Shown here in pieces: positions 47,888-59,674 of a stretch of 64,000 bases of DNA; positions within the stretch are counted from its first letter, which is position 1; each line of letters starts with the position of its first letter. This stretch comes from Gremmenia infestans. Its lineage: Eukaryota > Ascomycota > Leotiomycetes > Helotiales > Hamatocanthoscyphaceae. The stretch covers positions 62,001 through 126,000 of the forward strand of contig JAFEVB010000019.1 in the NCBI GenBank assembly GCA_032629725.1, read 5' to 3'. A program made the position numbers and the translations under genes. Below the pieces are notes generated by a model. It was not told the DNA's origin, ran no database searches, and saw nothing but the letters and a program-made list of their open reading frames with translations.

Positions 47888-49724
47888 ATGCATCTCAAGA
47901 CCTTGACACTCGCGTCCTCGGTCCTTCTCAAAACTGTGGCTGCGAGTTGGATGACGCAACAATGGGACGTAATAGTTGTGGGTGCCGGTCCAGCGGGAAT
48001 CATTGGTCTGTCCAGCTCGCCATGCCGGAGCCCGTGCTGACATACGCTTGTAGTTGCCACTCGAATGGCAGAAGCAGGCCAGAACACTTTACTATTGGAA
48101 GCCGGGGGACCGTCCTATGGAATAACAGGTGGCAATCTGGACAGCCGACGACCAGCAAGTTCAACACTTTACTACCCCCAGAAGGAACAAGCTGAGGTTC
48201 TTCTAGTCATGGTTGAAAGGAACAAACCTCACTAGAGTCGACGTTCCCGGTCTCTTCAAATCAATCTTCGACGATGACAATGGGCTGATCTGCAATTTGA
48301 ATAGCTACGGTGGATGTACCGTGGGAGGCAGCTCAGCTATCAATGCTGGCGGACATTTTGAACCACCAGCAAGTGACTATGATCTATATTTCCCACTCGG
48401 ATGGAAGTCTAAAGACATGCAAAATGCAACACGGCGCCTTTATGCAAGGCAGCCATCAACAAACCTCACTTCGCGAAATGGAATAAGATACTTGCAATCT
48501 GGCTATACGGCCGCTAGGAAATGGCTTGTAGAAGGACTAGGGTTTGAAGATATTGATATCAATGGCAAAGCTGATAAAAAGACTCAAGGTTTTGGGCATC
48601 CTGTTTTTGACTATGCAGATGGACAACGGGGAGGGCCAACAATCACCTATCTACCAGCGGCTTTAGAGAGATCCCATTTTCAACTACAAACAGGTGTAAA
48701 GGTGATAAGAGTTGAAAGAAAAGGAAGTCAGGCCACGGGAGTAGCAGCATTAATCAACGGTGTTATGGAGTTCATCCCAATCTCCCCAAAAGGCCGGGTC
48801 ATCCTTAGCAGCGGCGCGTTTCAAAGTCCAAGCCTCCTCATGTTCTCCGGAATTGGAAACCCAAGAGTTCTCTCGAGACTCCAATTAGCTGGCAAACTAT
48901 CACCAACACTGCGGCCTTCTCAGTGGATCAAACTGAATGCTGTTGGAAGGGGATTATTTGATAATCCACACGTGACAATTGCATTGGAGGGACCAGACAT
49001 AGAAGATTATACCTACTCATACGAATCCCCATCTCCAATCGATGAAGTCTTGTATCTGCAGCAGCGCAGCGGCCCTTATACGTTTGCCAGCGTAACGACG
49101 GTGTTCTGGGATACGCTCACACGTCCCGATGGCAGCGTTGCGGGGCTTCAAGGAACGATTGACTCCTCTGGCCCTCCACGGCAATACCTTTCCAACGAAG
49201 ATCTCACCTCAAAACAGTACCCAATGGTAGGACAAAAGCCCATCAACAGCGCTGTCGGTAATCGACATACCGTTGGCATGAATATACATGGAACATCCGG
49301 CATGAAGTCCTCCGGCAACGTCGTGCTCGGAAAAGACTTCAGTTGCGGCCCCGACTCCAACGTATATTATTCCGATCTCGAAGACGCGGAGGACATAGCA
49401 TCATTCATCCATAAAATCTTTCGTGGCCTTTCCTCGTCAAGTCTCACACCCCTCAATATCCCTCAAAATGCGACACAAGCGGAAATTCAGAAATACATCA
49501 CGACACCGTCATATTATACCTCGGGAACGTCGAATCAGTGGTCTAGCAGTTGCAGGATCGGGTCATGTGTGGATGTGAATACAACTGTGGTTGGGATGGA
49601 AAATCTTCATGTCGTTGATTCATCAATCATTATGCCGTTATCTGTACCACCCCAATTCGGAATTATGGTTGCGGCTGAGAGGGCGAGTGATCTGATTTTG
49701 GGGATGATCGAAGGGAGAAAATGA
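47888..49724 (+). CDS. GMC flavin oxidoreductase, cellobiose-dehydrogenase-like
   Basis: FAD-dependent glucose-methanol-choline family protein, 578 aa, probably secreted. Exons are 47888-48005, 48054-48154 and 48207-49724. Residues 1-19 (MHLKTLTLASSVLLKTVAA) look like a signal peptide. The first intron splits the FAD-binding VVGAGPAGIIVATRMAEAG. The second starts with GCAAGT, a GC-AG intron, and joins DSRRP to SWLKGTNLTRVDVPGL. Other family text: GGCTVGGSSAINAGGHF (FAD-binding segment), GAFQSPSLLMFSGIG (GMC signature 2) and VVDSSIIMPL near the end. Resemblance is greatest to the flavin domain of cellobiose dehydrogenase, without its cytochrome domain. At the catalytic site, relatives have SNHW and a later Asn or His; here it reads S-N-Q517-W and S-V-P-P-Q-F, so both positions differ. 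Activity is therefore doubtful or altered. Confidence 0.88.
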
Positions 49725-50410
49725 CTTGTTGTATTCGTAAAAGGGTGGTCGATTGGCTTTCGATTCTGTCGAGATCAGCTTATTGCAACAGGGAACCCGT
49801 GCATACGTAAATGCTATTTTATATTACCGCACCCAGGATTTGCCTGCGGAACTTCTCCTTTCTCTTCAGTCTACCTACCTTGAAGTCAGCAGGATTAATA
49901 GATGATCATTGTCACAGATTTACTAGTCGAAAGCTCTGCACTATGAAGCTGCGGGATGATTTAGGAATTGGCGATGGGCTGGATAGGCTTGTCTTTATTT
50001 CTAAACGGGTTACGATAAATTCAAGAAGAGCCCGTGATATTCAAGATTTCAGTGGCAAGACTGCAGAGCACCTTGATTTTTTAAGGTTGTTCGATGTCCG
50101 ACTTTGAAAGTTCAGAATCAGCTTCAGGCTCGACCATCAACCACGCGATGCTTTATTGATCGGAAGGTGGATTTGCATAAACTTTCCTTTCCTTTCTAGT
50201 CCAGGGATCTTTAGTATATGAATTCTGAGATTCATAGTAAGAAAAATTCTTGCCTAACATATGATTAGTCTTCCCCTAGCTAAGTCATTCGTACTGCCGC
50301 CAACTATCGAGCTTGCTTTTGTGTTCTCACTTGAAAAAATAATATGAAATGCATCTTTTTGTTCCCTTAGAAGTCAAGAGATCAGACAACCGTAGACTTA
50401 CAAGTCTCAT
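49725..50410. other. Convergent 3' intergenic region
   Basis: About 690 bp between two converging genes. An open frame at 49811-50107 has no recognisable family and is probably chance. Nothing else was identified. Confidence 0.5.
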
Positions 50411-51034
50411 TTACACAAATTCCAGCTCGAATCCCTCAAAGTCCACCACAAGTGCCTCCTCTCTCCCTTCACAAGCATCGGGCCTCGCCGCAGAAACACC
50501 AACCCACAATTCTTCCTCCTCCCCTCCACAAAGCGCCCATGAAACCTCTCTGATAGGCACTGTCCTCTCCCCATCAAGTACATAGATCCACAAAGCCCCC
50601 TTCTCGCTTCTAGCTTCCAATGTGACCTTATTCCCTCTCAATCCCGTTTGCACCAAACTCATATCCGCCCCTCGGTCCGTCACAACCGTACTGACGAACA
50701 GTTGATCTTGGTAGAACTCAATGCCGCTTTTGATCCATCTCTTCGTGTGCGGGAAAACAAAGACTAGGCCACCTTGGTCGTATGAGGTGGTCCAGTTTGC
50801 AGAGACGGTGACTCGGGCGCGGCGGAATGAGGACAGGGGGATCGATTTATACAAGATAGGAGCGTTGAAACGGTTGGCTTCGACGGGCACAGGCGTGCGC
50901 CATATGTCTGTTGACGGGATGGCGGTGAGTTGGAACGATGTGGATGTGAGGGATGGTGGAGCTGCGTTGCTATTTGCGATCTTGAAGGGGAGTTGAGTAG
51001 CCATGGTGTTGGAAACGTTTCGCAGGCGAACCAC
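50411..51034 (-). CDS. DUF1349 (concanavalin-like) protein
   Basis: Single-exon protein of 207 aa, or 197 aa if translation begins at the second ATG (51004, MATQLPF), which matches relatives better. The pattern DIWRTP, RFNAPILYKSIPL, VTVSANWTTSYDQGGLVF, WIKSGIEFYQDQLFVSTVV and VSAARPD is that of the DUF1349 family, beta-sandwich proteins related to concanavalin-like lectins and to bacterial YesU. The biochemical role is not known; a carbohydrate-related function is often supposed. No signal peptide, so it is probably intracellular. It faces the GMC gene tail to tail, and nothing ties the two functionally. Confidence 0.78.
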   Translation of the reverse strand: MVRLRNVSNTMATQLPFKIANSNAAPPSLTSTSFQLTAIPSTDIWRTPVPVEANRFNAPILYKSIPLSSFRRARVTVSANWTTSYDQGGLVFVFPHTKRWIKSGIEFYQDQLFVSTVVTDRGADMSLVQTGLRGNKVTLEARSEKGALWIYVLDGERTVPIREVSWALCGGEEEELWVGVSAARPDACEGREEALVVDFEGFELEFV

Positions 51035-51939
51035 GCAATAATGTTTGATGAAGAAATAAAGAACGGTTCCTGGTCAAGGGAAGGAGGAAATTTCTACCAA
51101 GTCGCTAGAAAACTAATGTTACACCAGTTCGGCTTACTGTAGCGTGATCTAACACGTGGTACTCTTTCAAGTGTAAACCTCTAGCTAGGCTAGTTTATTA
51201 GACATTTATAGTTCTATTCATTCTAATCCCTGCTTCCTTCGGGGCCCCTTCTTTTCTCATTATCTAGCGCGGCAGCCTAGCCAATCATCATCGCAGTCGC
51301 TGGTTACATAGCTTGATGTGAATACGAGAATATGGATTCTTCTCACGCCTGTAACCTATTTAAATGCTTAACAAATGATCAAGTCCTGCAGGAATCCTAA
51401 GCTCGTATAGTTGGTGTCACGGTCTTCCAGACTTGTATAATTAAATAAATAAAAAATAACCTGAAATGACTCTACTGACACTATACTAATCTACATATAT
51501 CAGGTGCTTGGAGAAAGTAGGGTTGGTAGTTTGTTGGCATACTTTATAGTAACCGCAGTTTGCGGAAAAGGAATACTTTGCTTTATGTTGGTCCAGAAAA
51601 CAGATTGTACTTAGCAATGCAAGGCAAATAAAATGGGAGTTGTAGTCTTTGGCATAAAAGGTACCTAGATAGTTGAAGTTGAGGCGTGGTGTTAGCTCTA
51701 GATTAAGCGAGGTGGAACTTACCTATAGTACCGGCGGGGACGGGTATGCTACGGCAAGTGGGTCTTATTACTAAAGATACCCCAAAATCTATAAAGTCTC
51801 TTTCCCCCCTCCAGCCAGTCGTACATATAATATCGATTAAACAAGTTCTAATCCATTTTTTACATTCGCTGCGCTTATTATCCCAGACATACCCCTCATT
51901 ATCATTCCGCATACTTGCTTTTGGAACAAGAAGAGCATC
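51035..51939. other. Intergenic region upstream of the DUF1349 gene
   Basis: About 900 bp containing the promoter of the DUF1349 gene and the 3' end of the ubiquitin hydrolase gene. Small open frames near 51703-51943 show no family features. No repeat or transposon end was noticed. Confidence 0.5.
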
Positions 51940-52916
51940 CTAATCGTCCCACTTCCCCGCAAGAGCAATAGCACTAAACCTCAAATCCCCCCCACCACTC
52001 GTCTTCTCCATTTCAATGACCCTCCCCAGCCCCAACGCCAAACCCCGCTCACTCAACACATCTTCATCGTCAGCAAGCATACCGCGAAACAGTGGCCCTT
52101 TCCGACTGCCCTCCAATTCCCACAGTTTCCCATCATCGCCTTTAACGAAAGTAACGAAATGCTGGCCTAATTTATCACCAGCCTAATCTGATTATCAGTA
52201 ATATTCTTCCGCCCCTTCTTTCCTCCCACGGAAGAAATACACGCGAAGAAATAGAGAAATAGAAGAAAGAGAAGAAACGAAACTTACTTCCGCACTCGGC
52301 GCAGCCGTATCTCCCATCTCAGCTACACTCTGATGCGCCGTCTCGAAATCCAGATCATCGTATAGCATCTCTGCCCTCTCCGCAACGCCCAACGGGAGTG
52401 CCTGTTCCCTGAGCTTCTCAAACGTACTTCCTTTCTCAATATGCTTTCTTGCAGGGCCGTTGATTGCACAATGTAGGAGGCCGATACTGCCGCAGGCGTG
52501 GCCGATGGTTTGCTTGAACCACACTATGCCGCCCCATTTCTCGTCTTCGCCTGTATTGTAGTCTGATGTGAAGATTGATTCGGATGTCGAAGGGGGAGAT
52601 GAAAGTGCAGGGTAGGTAGAGTCTTCGGCGACGCGGTTGGCGTGCCATGTTGGGGTGAGTGGGAGGATTACTAGCAGAGCGTAGACGGGGCGCGGGATGA
52701 GGGCCAGGAGGGTAGGGTCGGTTAGAGAGTAGATGTCGTGGAATTGGAGGGAGGGAGAGAGGCCAAGTTTGGATGCTAGGGCGTTCATTACTTCAGGGTT
52801 GTTTTCTAGGGGTATTTATTAGTTAGGTTGGGAATCAAGGAGGAGAGAAAAGAGAGAGGACTACCGAGGACCGTGAAGGTCTTCTTGCCGTTTATAACTT
52901 GGACTGGGATGGGCAT
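51940..52916 (-). CDS. Ubiquitin carboxyl-terminal hydrolase, UCH (peptidase C12) family
   Basis: Cysteine protease that removes small adducts from the C-terminus of ubiquitin, in the cytosol and nucleus. Exons are 52865-52916, 52288-52805 and 51940-52182, giving 270 aa, normal for yeast YUH1 / UCH-L3-type enzymes. Junctions give TVLENNPEVMNALA and PSAEAGDKLGQHFVTF. The oxyanion Gln116 and nucleophile Cys122 lie in KQTIGHACGSIGLLHCAIN; the catalytic His is H198 in GQHFVTF. The third residue, normally Asp in ELDGR, reads Glu214 in LWELEGSRKGP, a conservative change. A crossover-loop region follows the Cys. It ends with AGKWDD. A housekeeping gene, unrelated in function to its neighbours. Confidence 0.92.
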
Positions 52917-53257
52917 GTTGGCGTTTGTAGACTTAATGTTGTGGTGTGGTTCTGGAAAGGAAGGAGGGGTATTGAAGTGAGGTGGTTAGATGTATGGAGG
53001 TATGTAGCCTTGTCTGCGAGGCTGAAATGCGGGGCAAGGCAGGCAGCAGAGGAGTACGAAGGCATGCTCACGTGGGCTGGACAGCTTGATCATTTTCATA
53101 AACTCTTCGTTCATCAATTGTACCAAGAAAAGGTACTTTTATCAAGCTCTATTATGCCCTGCAAACTTGCCAGTGTGCTCTTTGCGGCCACGTCAAAATC
53201 CTTTCCTTGTCCATTTACTCCCCCAAAACACCAAAACCAAGCATAAAACATTTCCCA
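52917..53257. other. Short intergenic region between tandem genes
   Basis: About 340 bp separating the start of the ubiquitin hydrolase from the stop of the BTB-like gene, both on the minus strand. It must include the hydrolase promoter. No other feature seen. Confidence 0.5.
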
Positions 53258-55351
53258 TTAATCGTCAATCAAGTCCCACTCACTCATACTTCCATCATCT
53301 GCTTCATCCCAATCACTCGTATCAGTCAGCTCAGACTTCTCCTTCATATTCTCGTCTTTCTCTGGCTCTTTTATTGCCACTTCTCGCTCCTCCCAATCAG
53401 GTAGACAACTCCACTCCTGGTCTGATAGACACAGCAAAGTATCAGTCGTAGTTGCCCAATCCATCTCGCCCCGGTTGAGCATGGTCTGGCAAACACTCTG
53501 GATATGACTTCTAACCTGGTCGAAAAGTTCTACCAAATTAAACTTCTCGGAGGTCTCTTTATCATTCTCAAACTCCGACAGTATTGATGTGACCCCTGAA
53601 GGGTGCGTAGTGTCTTCAGTGGCATCGTTAAACCAGCTTACATGTCTTTCTAGCGTAGAAGTCCTGATGTTCTGGATGTCATGCAGTTCACAGATCCATT
53701 CATTTCTTCCTATGAATGGATTGTTTCCACGGAACCCTCCCCAGTTGGAGGATTTGACTGTAAATACTGGAATGTTTGACAAAATTTGCCAGAAGAAACG
53801 CGTCATGGTACGCTCTTGTATGGAAAAAGAGTCATAAATGGAATTGAAATTCGCAAGATAGGGCCTAACATCGTGTTGCAATCGTCGGTGGTAATTCGCG
53901 GTCGATACTTGTGTATCTGAGAGACTGTTGTAGAGGCAGTGGATGATTGCACCACGAACGTAAGCAGTTAGAGCCTTCTCTAAGCCTTCGATCACGTCAG
54001 CCATGGACTGCAACAATCTCTTTTCTACCACCGTCGAGGCGCGATCTTTGAATTGGTTAATCTTTTCCCATTCAGGAAGGCCTCTCAACCATTTCATATC
54101 AGGATTAGACAGCTCTTGCCATGTGTCTTCAACCCGACTGTACAACTGCTCTCCTGCCTGTTTAATACGGTCCTGATACACATCATTTAGGTTTTCGCGG
54201 GTTCGGAGCATTCGCGTTTCTTCGATATCGAGGAGACCTCTGGGAACTTTTGCATATCCGGAGGAAGAGGATATTCGTAATGCCTCTTCAGATACAAGAA
54301 TACCAAAGGCGGCACGAGTAATGATCGTGTTTTGGAGTCCAAAGCCCATCTTTAAGCTAGCTTCCGGCAAGACTTCGAAGAATAATTCATTCTTGGGGGC
54401 TAGCATCCATGCGCAAATTCGATCAGTCTTCCTTGATCAGCAAATGTTTCTGTAGGATGACTGCAAGTGAGATAGATTGGGAAAGCTTACAACATAGGAG
54501 GTGCACTCAAAATATTTTGCAACAACATACAAGGTCCAGATTTTAGGAGCCGAATCCAACCATGTTGGTTCTCTACCCTCAATGATTTGCAGCAAATGCT
54601 CAATCCCAATGCGATACCTCACTGGACAATACTCCGACACTTCGTCAAGCGTTAATGTATCCACATCGCATTCATCGGTATCAACATCTTGGGCACTGAT
54701 CTTCAGTGCCTGGAGCATATCGGCATGAAATGTAAAATCATCATCAGTGATTTGCACATCATACATTTCTGCATACTGTCTTTTTGCATGTTGATTTTCT
54801 GTAGAAGGCTCTACCAGATTGCGCGACATTCGAGACCGCACTTCCTTTTTGGAAGGTATTGCTGGCTCTTCTGAACCGGTGGCAGCTATTGCATCTCGAC
54901 CACCGACGATATTAGATGGGACGTCATTGAGGTCTTGACTACTGAACCAAGAACGGATTCCCCTCGAGCATCTTAATTCGGAAATCAGCTGCTCTGACAC
55001 GTGCCTAGACAATTCCGCGTCTTCCAGGTTCATAGGGGCCACAAGGCGCAAGTCGAGTATGAAATCGATGCCTTTGGGAAGACCATCAGGGTAGTAAATT
55101 TCGCAAGCAGCTCGTTGAACGTCGACAGAAAACATCTTCTCGAATTTATTAGATCCAGTTGAGATGAGCTTCTTGGAATGGACGCGAAGTCCCTTGTTGA
55201 GACTGAAGCCTGTTGGATCGAGGGGTTTGTAGTCCTCGGGGTGCATGATCACAAGAGTATCTCCGCTGTCCAACGAACTTCTGCCATATTCGAGGGCGCG
55301 TTCAACGCGATCGGCGAAGGCCATGGCGTTTGGATTATTTGTTGTAGGCAT
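53258..55351 (-). CDS. Hypothetical protein with BTB/POZ-like N-terminus
   Basis: Two exons, 54491-55351 and 53258-54427, joined by a 63 bp intron, give 676 aa. I chose the acceptor at 54428 because it makes ECTSYVTDRICAWMLAPKN, a smooth continuation; nearer AGs lead to stops. The segment GDTLVIMHPEDY then LRVHSKKLISTGSNKFEKMF resembles the BTB/POZ pattern in which the domain carries a vHk..L...S..F..mf motif. The rest is alpha-rich with a very acidic C-terminal tail (SDWDEADDGSMSEWDLIDD). Such proteins are common in filamentous ascomycetes, are poorly characterised and may act in protein interactions. I see no catalytic motif. The exact product is uncertain. Confidence 0.6.
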
Positions 55352-57144
55352 CTGGTAAACCCGGAGTCAAGTAAGGCTGTAGCGTCTGGAATGCGGAACA
55401 CACACAACAGAATGAAATGGGCCTGTGTTGAAGGTTCTGAGAGAGAGAAAGGATTCAAAGCTCCAAGCCGTGTTAAAGAGACACGATTTAAGACTCATAA
55501 GGCTCTCGGTGATTGTTCATGTCGACCTTCTTCTAGGCAACAACAACCCTCCTCTTGACAGCCTTGCAATCGAATCACGTGACTGTGACTAACGTAACAA
55601 AAGACGATGTTTGAAAGTTTCATAGGCCCTACCGCATTTTGTGTCTCCAAATTTCATATTTGTGACTTCTGTAGGTCGCATGCAAAAAATTCTGATGAAA
55701 GATGTCTGCTGGTCCATCACGTGCAGTGACATCCCGCTCCCCTTTTTTCATCCGTTCTGGTAAAGGCATAGCGAAAGTGAAGATTCTCTTACGTCCGTGG
55801 AAAAAGTGCGAAAGTTTTGAGGCATTGTAGACCTTGAAATAGTGTCTCGGGGTGTAATCTCGTGTAAATAACACGGAGAAGCGGCCAGGTTCCCCTGAAG
55901 TCCAGGTTGTCTCTCAGGACTGATTCAAGGGGCAAAGTCTTGGGGTCGCATTTGTTTGCTTGATCTCAAACACCACATATTCTGTCTCCCTAGATTTTTT
56001 CCCAGCTCTGGCTTTCAGTCGTGAAGATCGCCTGTGCTTATCCTTCAGCATACAATGCCCACGCGGAAGACACGGCTGGAATGTCACTCAACCGCAGATA
56101 ATTCCGCTTAGACAGCTGCCCTCCAAACCCAGAATATTACGATAATAGCGTACAAAGACTAATCTATTGCAAGACTTCATAGCGTTGATTGAGGGAGGTT
56201 GAAGGCAAGAGGAAGCGTGCAGAAGTCCTTTGGGAAAAGCAGGGCGGCAGGAGGGGAAAGCTAGGCGAGCCTAATGATCAGACTATCCTCAAGACCAATT
56301 CTCCATCTGTTAAGATTTCCGAGTGCTAGGAATGAAAACGTAACTTTAAGAAAAGAATTCTACCCAGCACAGTTCCACAGCTCTTTTTGAATATTAAGGG
56401 GGTGGCTTGCGTGACGCTTAGCCGTTCCAAGCAAGCTTAGCTTGCTCACTAGCTGTGGCTAGTAATACAGAACTCAACCTTCACTTACACTTCCAGTCTT
56501 TTCTAAAATAGGGATCGACGGACTGTCACTAATTACTGGGAGGCTGATTATTATCGTTGCATTATCTACCTGGCAGTAGGTCTTGCGAGATTAAGCTTTT
56601 ATCAAAAGGAGTATGGCTGTTGAAGAAGCACCCAGGAAGATTAATAAAGGACTGCCTTTGTATATACACTCTTATTTGTACGATAAAAGGCCACTACAGG
56701 ATTTCATCCAGACGGCTTTGACAGCACGTTCGTACTATACTCTAGAGGATTAAAGTGAGAATTTCAGGTTTCATCGCTTGCTATTTTTACCTCGCCTTCT
56801 CACTTCCCCTTTTCAAGGCTCAAATACACTTTCCACGATAGACAATGAACAAGTCGATTGAGAACTACCTAGTGACAAGGCTATACTTCCTGTTGAGCTA
56901 ATCCATGAGGGGCTAGATACCTGTCGGACTATGAGCAATATCAAGCCTTGGGATAGAATATTTAAGGCATATAGTCCAGGGGGCCAACTCCTGTCTCACC
57001 CGGTCCCGGTCGATTTATCAAAGTACAGAAACCCTAGTTCTAAGACTTGTGCAAATAAAAGTAATATTTCCCGCGATGAGTTTTTATCACCTATTTTCAA
57101 CTTACTTCCTTCTTGCATCTGTGAAATATTATATTCATCATGCT
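55352..57144. other. Gene-poor stretch
   Basis: About 1.8 kb upstream of the BTB-like gene. Small open frames at 55960-56145 and 56931-57167 have no family I recognise. Around 56435-56455 there is a short perfect inverted repeat (AGCAAGCT and AGCTTGCT). The region may be decayed repeat sequence, but I found no ends or domains to prove it. Confidence 0.4.
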
Positions 57145-57328
57145 TGTCGGGATGCAGCACTTTCTAGTCATGTGACTTAGCTCGGGTGACTAAGCGATGC
57201 AGAGGTGAAAACTCCTCGCCTTACAATCACACTTATACTTAGACACCTAGAGACCAAACCACCAGAACCAGCGAAAGCACTACAAGACAAGTTACTATGC
57301 CAGCAAAGTGCACTATGTGATACCAACA
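57145..57328 (+). mobile_element. Solo LTR, copia-like family, TSD ATGCT
   Basis: 184 bp, starting TGTCGGGATGCAGC and ending ATGTGATACCAACA, with perfect flanking duplications ATGCT (57140-57144 and 57329-57333). It shares its ends and the internal GACTAAGC.A..AGAGG.. segment with the solo LTR at 10784. It lies about 400 bp upstream of the permease gene. Confidence 0.87.
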
Positions 57329-57727
57329 ATGCTGGTAGATTTTTCTTTTGACGACATACCAGGTTGTAGTTGCGACATTCGGATCGGTCCGCATAAAGCG
57401 AACTTATTACGTAGCAGCAACATCGTAACGAATTCTCACTGGTGCACGTGAAGAAAACTCTTCTTGGTGCACGGGTGATTTCGTATTTAAAAGTCTTGAA
57501 GAAGCAGTTGGGTATGGTGTCTTATGGTCCATCTCGTGGTCAAGTTAACTATGGTGTGATGGTGGCTTACCCGCCGTTTAGAGGAACAGGGAGCGGGTTT
57601 TTGCTTTCTGCTATATAATAATAAGTCAATCATGCCTATTCTTCACATCTTAGACTTCTAGTACTATTTCAACATCTGTTACACTGCTGTGGATTGTTTT
57701 TGTACCAGACCAGTCCTATTCTATATC
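57329..57727. promoter_or_regulatory. Promoter region of the permease gene
   Basis: About 400 bp between the solo LTR and the permease ATG. It contains a TATA-like ctatataataataa at 57611-57624. No coding sequence seen. Confidence 0.35.
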
Positions 57728-59674
57728 ATGGCGACTTCGCGGGAGACTACAGTTGCTACAAGTGACGTAGATTCCAACCAGGGCCCCGAAAACAAAACCC
57801 CCGTAATTGGAGCAGATGGCATCGCATCAGGTACACTCAAAAGCACAGAGTTTTATTTCCCAGCAGAGAAGTGTTAATATATTTTAGATGATACCGAATA
57901 CCAAACTACGAATTCTCGTCGCCAAGTCGGGCTCACATCCGCCATATTCCTCATTTTCAACCGAATGGTTGGGACAGGAATCTTTGCAACTCCAAGTGCG
58001 ATTCTATCGCTATCCGGATCTGTAGGATTGGCTTTGTTCATCTGGGTTGCAGGAATGTTAATTGCAGCCGCCGGTCTTGCCACATACATGGAATTCGGTA
58101 CCGGGCTTCCACGCAATGGTGGCGAGAAGAATTATCTCGAGTATGTTTACCGCAAGCCAAAATTTCTCGCCACAGGTTTCTACGCAGGTTATGTTGTACT
58201 TCTCGGTTGGGCTGGATCGAATTCGGTTGTTTTTGGGGAGTATATCCTTAGTGCTGCCCAAGTGGAAATTACCCGATGGAATCAGCGAGGTGTGGGGTTA
58301 GCTTGCATTACGAGTGCTTTCTTGATTCATGGACTGGCTTTAAACTGGGGTTTAAGGCTGCAAAATTTCTTGGGCATAATCAAACTGCTCATCCTATTGC
58401 TAATCGTTTTCTCGGGCTTTGTAAGTTTAACCACTTCTCGAGTTGAAAACTTCTAAATTACAAGATACTAATTCAACTACCACACTCTAGGCAGCTCTTG
58501 GTGGCCACACCAAGCTAGCCGAAAAGCCGGATAATTTCACCAATGCATTCGCTGGAACTACTGGCAGCGCGTACATTCTTCCAAGTCCTATTATGATGGC
58601 TAATTACTAACGTTATCACAGGTATGGAGTCGTCACCGCACTTTACAACGTGATATGGAGTTATATCGGATACAGCAACGCGAACTACGCCTTGTCTGAG
58701 ACCAAGAACCCCGTCAGGACGCTCAAGATTGCGGCGCCATTAGCACTCGGTCTGGTTTCCATTCTCTATATGCTATGCAATGTAGGTTTAAGGATTCCTC
58801 AGCGGATCAAAGTGCTGACTGACTTTTCATAGGTTGCCTACTTTGCGGCAGTCCCCAAAGACGAAATTATCAGCTCTGGCCGCATCCTGGCAGCTTCATT
58901 CTTCCGTAACATGTTTGGAGCACGCGCAGAGCGAGTTCTCTCCGTCTTTGTTGCTCTTTCTGCCTTTGGAAACGTATTGAGTGTGATATTCTCTCAGGGT
59001 CGACGTAAGTTACCAACTCAATTCGACATCAAATCAAGAAGAATTATTCTAATATATTTGTTTTAATAGTCGTACAAGAATTTGGCCGCGAAGGTATCCT
59101 TCCATTCTCGAGGGTTTGGGCTAGTAATAAGCCCTTCAATGCTCCATTCATGGGACTCTTCGAACACTGGGTTGTATCCGTAGTCATTATGCTCGCGCCT
59201 CCACCTGGAGATGCGTACAATTTCATCCTCAAGTCAGTTCTTCTATCTTCGTCGCTAAACAGCTCACTAACTATGGACACTAGCGTCATCTCCTATCCTC
59301 TAGCTGTAGTGAATGTTTTTGTTGCCGGTGCACTCATACATCTTTATCGCCGTCCATACTCACCCGATCGCAATCCAAAGGAGTGGGCGCCGCCATTCCG
59401 CGCAACTCTCCCAGTAGTCATCTTCTTCTTACTTTCTAATATCTATCTCGTCGCCGCACCCTTCGTTCCACCTACTCACGGCCAAAATGTCTACAAGTCG
59501 CTGCCTTACTATCTACACTGCGTTGTAGGGATTGCAATATTAGCTGGTGGAGGACTGTATTGGCTTGTATGGGCGATAATATTACCAAAGATTGGGGGGT
59601 ATAGATTGGTAAGGGAGCCTACTGTTATGAAAGATGGATGGACGAGAAATGTGTTTTCGAGAGTACCAAGGTGA
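57728..59674 (+). CDS. Amino-acid permease, APC superfamily, MUP1-like
   Basis: Plasma-membrane amino-acid transporter resembling yeast high-affinity methionine permease MUP1. Seven exons (57728-57830, 57888-58420, 58491-58570, 58622-58781, 58833-59004, 59070-59232, 59284-59674) give 533 aa. All joins keep frame, for example LYMLCN to VAYFAAVPKDE, SQGR to LVQEFGREG and YNFIL to NVISYPLAV. After a hydrophilic N-terminus the first membrane segment carries FNRMVGTGIFATPS, the substrate-binding GTGIF of the family. IWSYIGYSNANYALSETKNP is the segment typical of this subgroup, and about 12 membrane spans can be counted. Length is normal. The substrate (methionine, cysteine or another neutral amino acid) is inferred from family only. 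The solo LTR lies in its upstream region. Confidence 0.9.

Noticed and set aside
55178..55558. 126-codon open frame on the plus strand
   Set aside because: It overlaps the start of the BTB-like gene in antisense and has no recognisable features.
56170..57144. Decayed DNA-transposon gene upstream of the third solo LTR
   Set aside because: The reading frames are broken and I could not find terminal repeats or a recognisable transposase motif.
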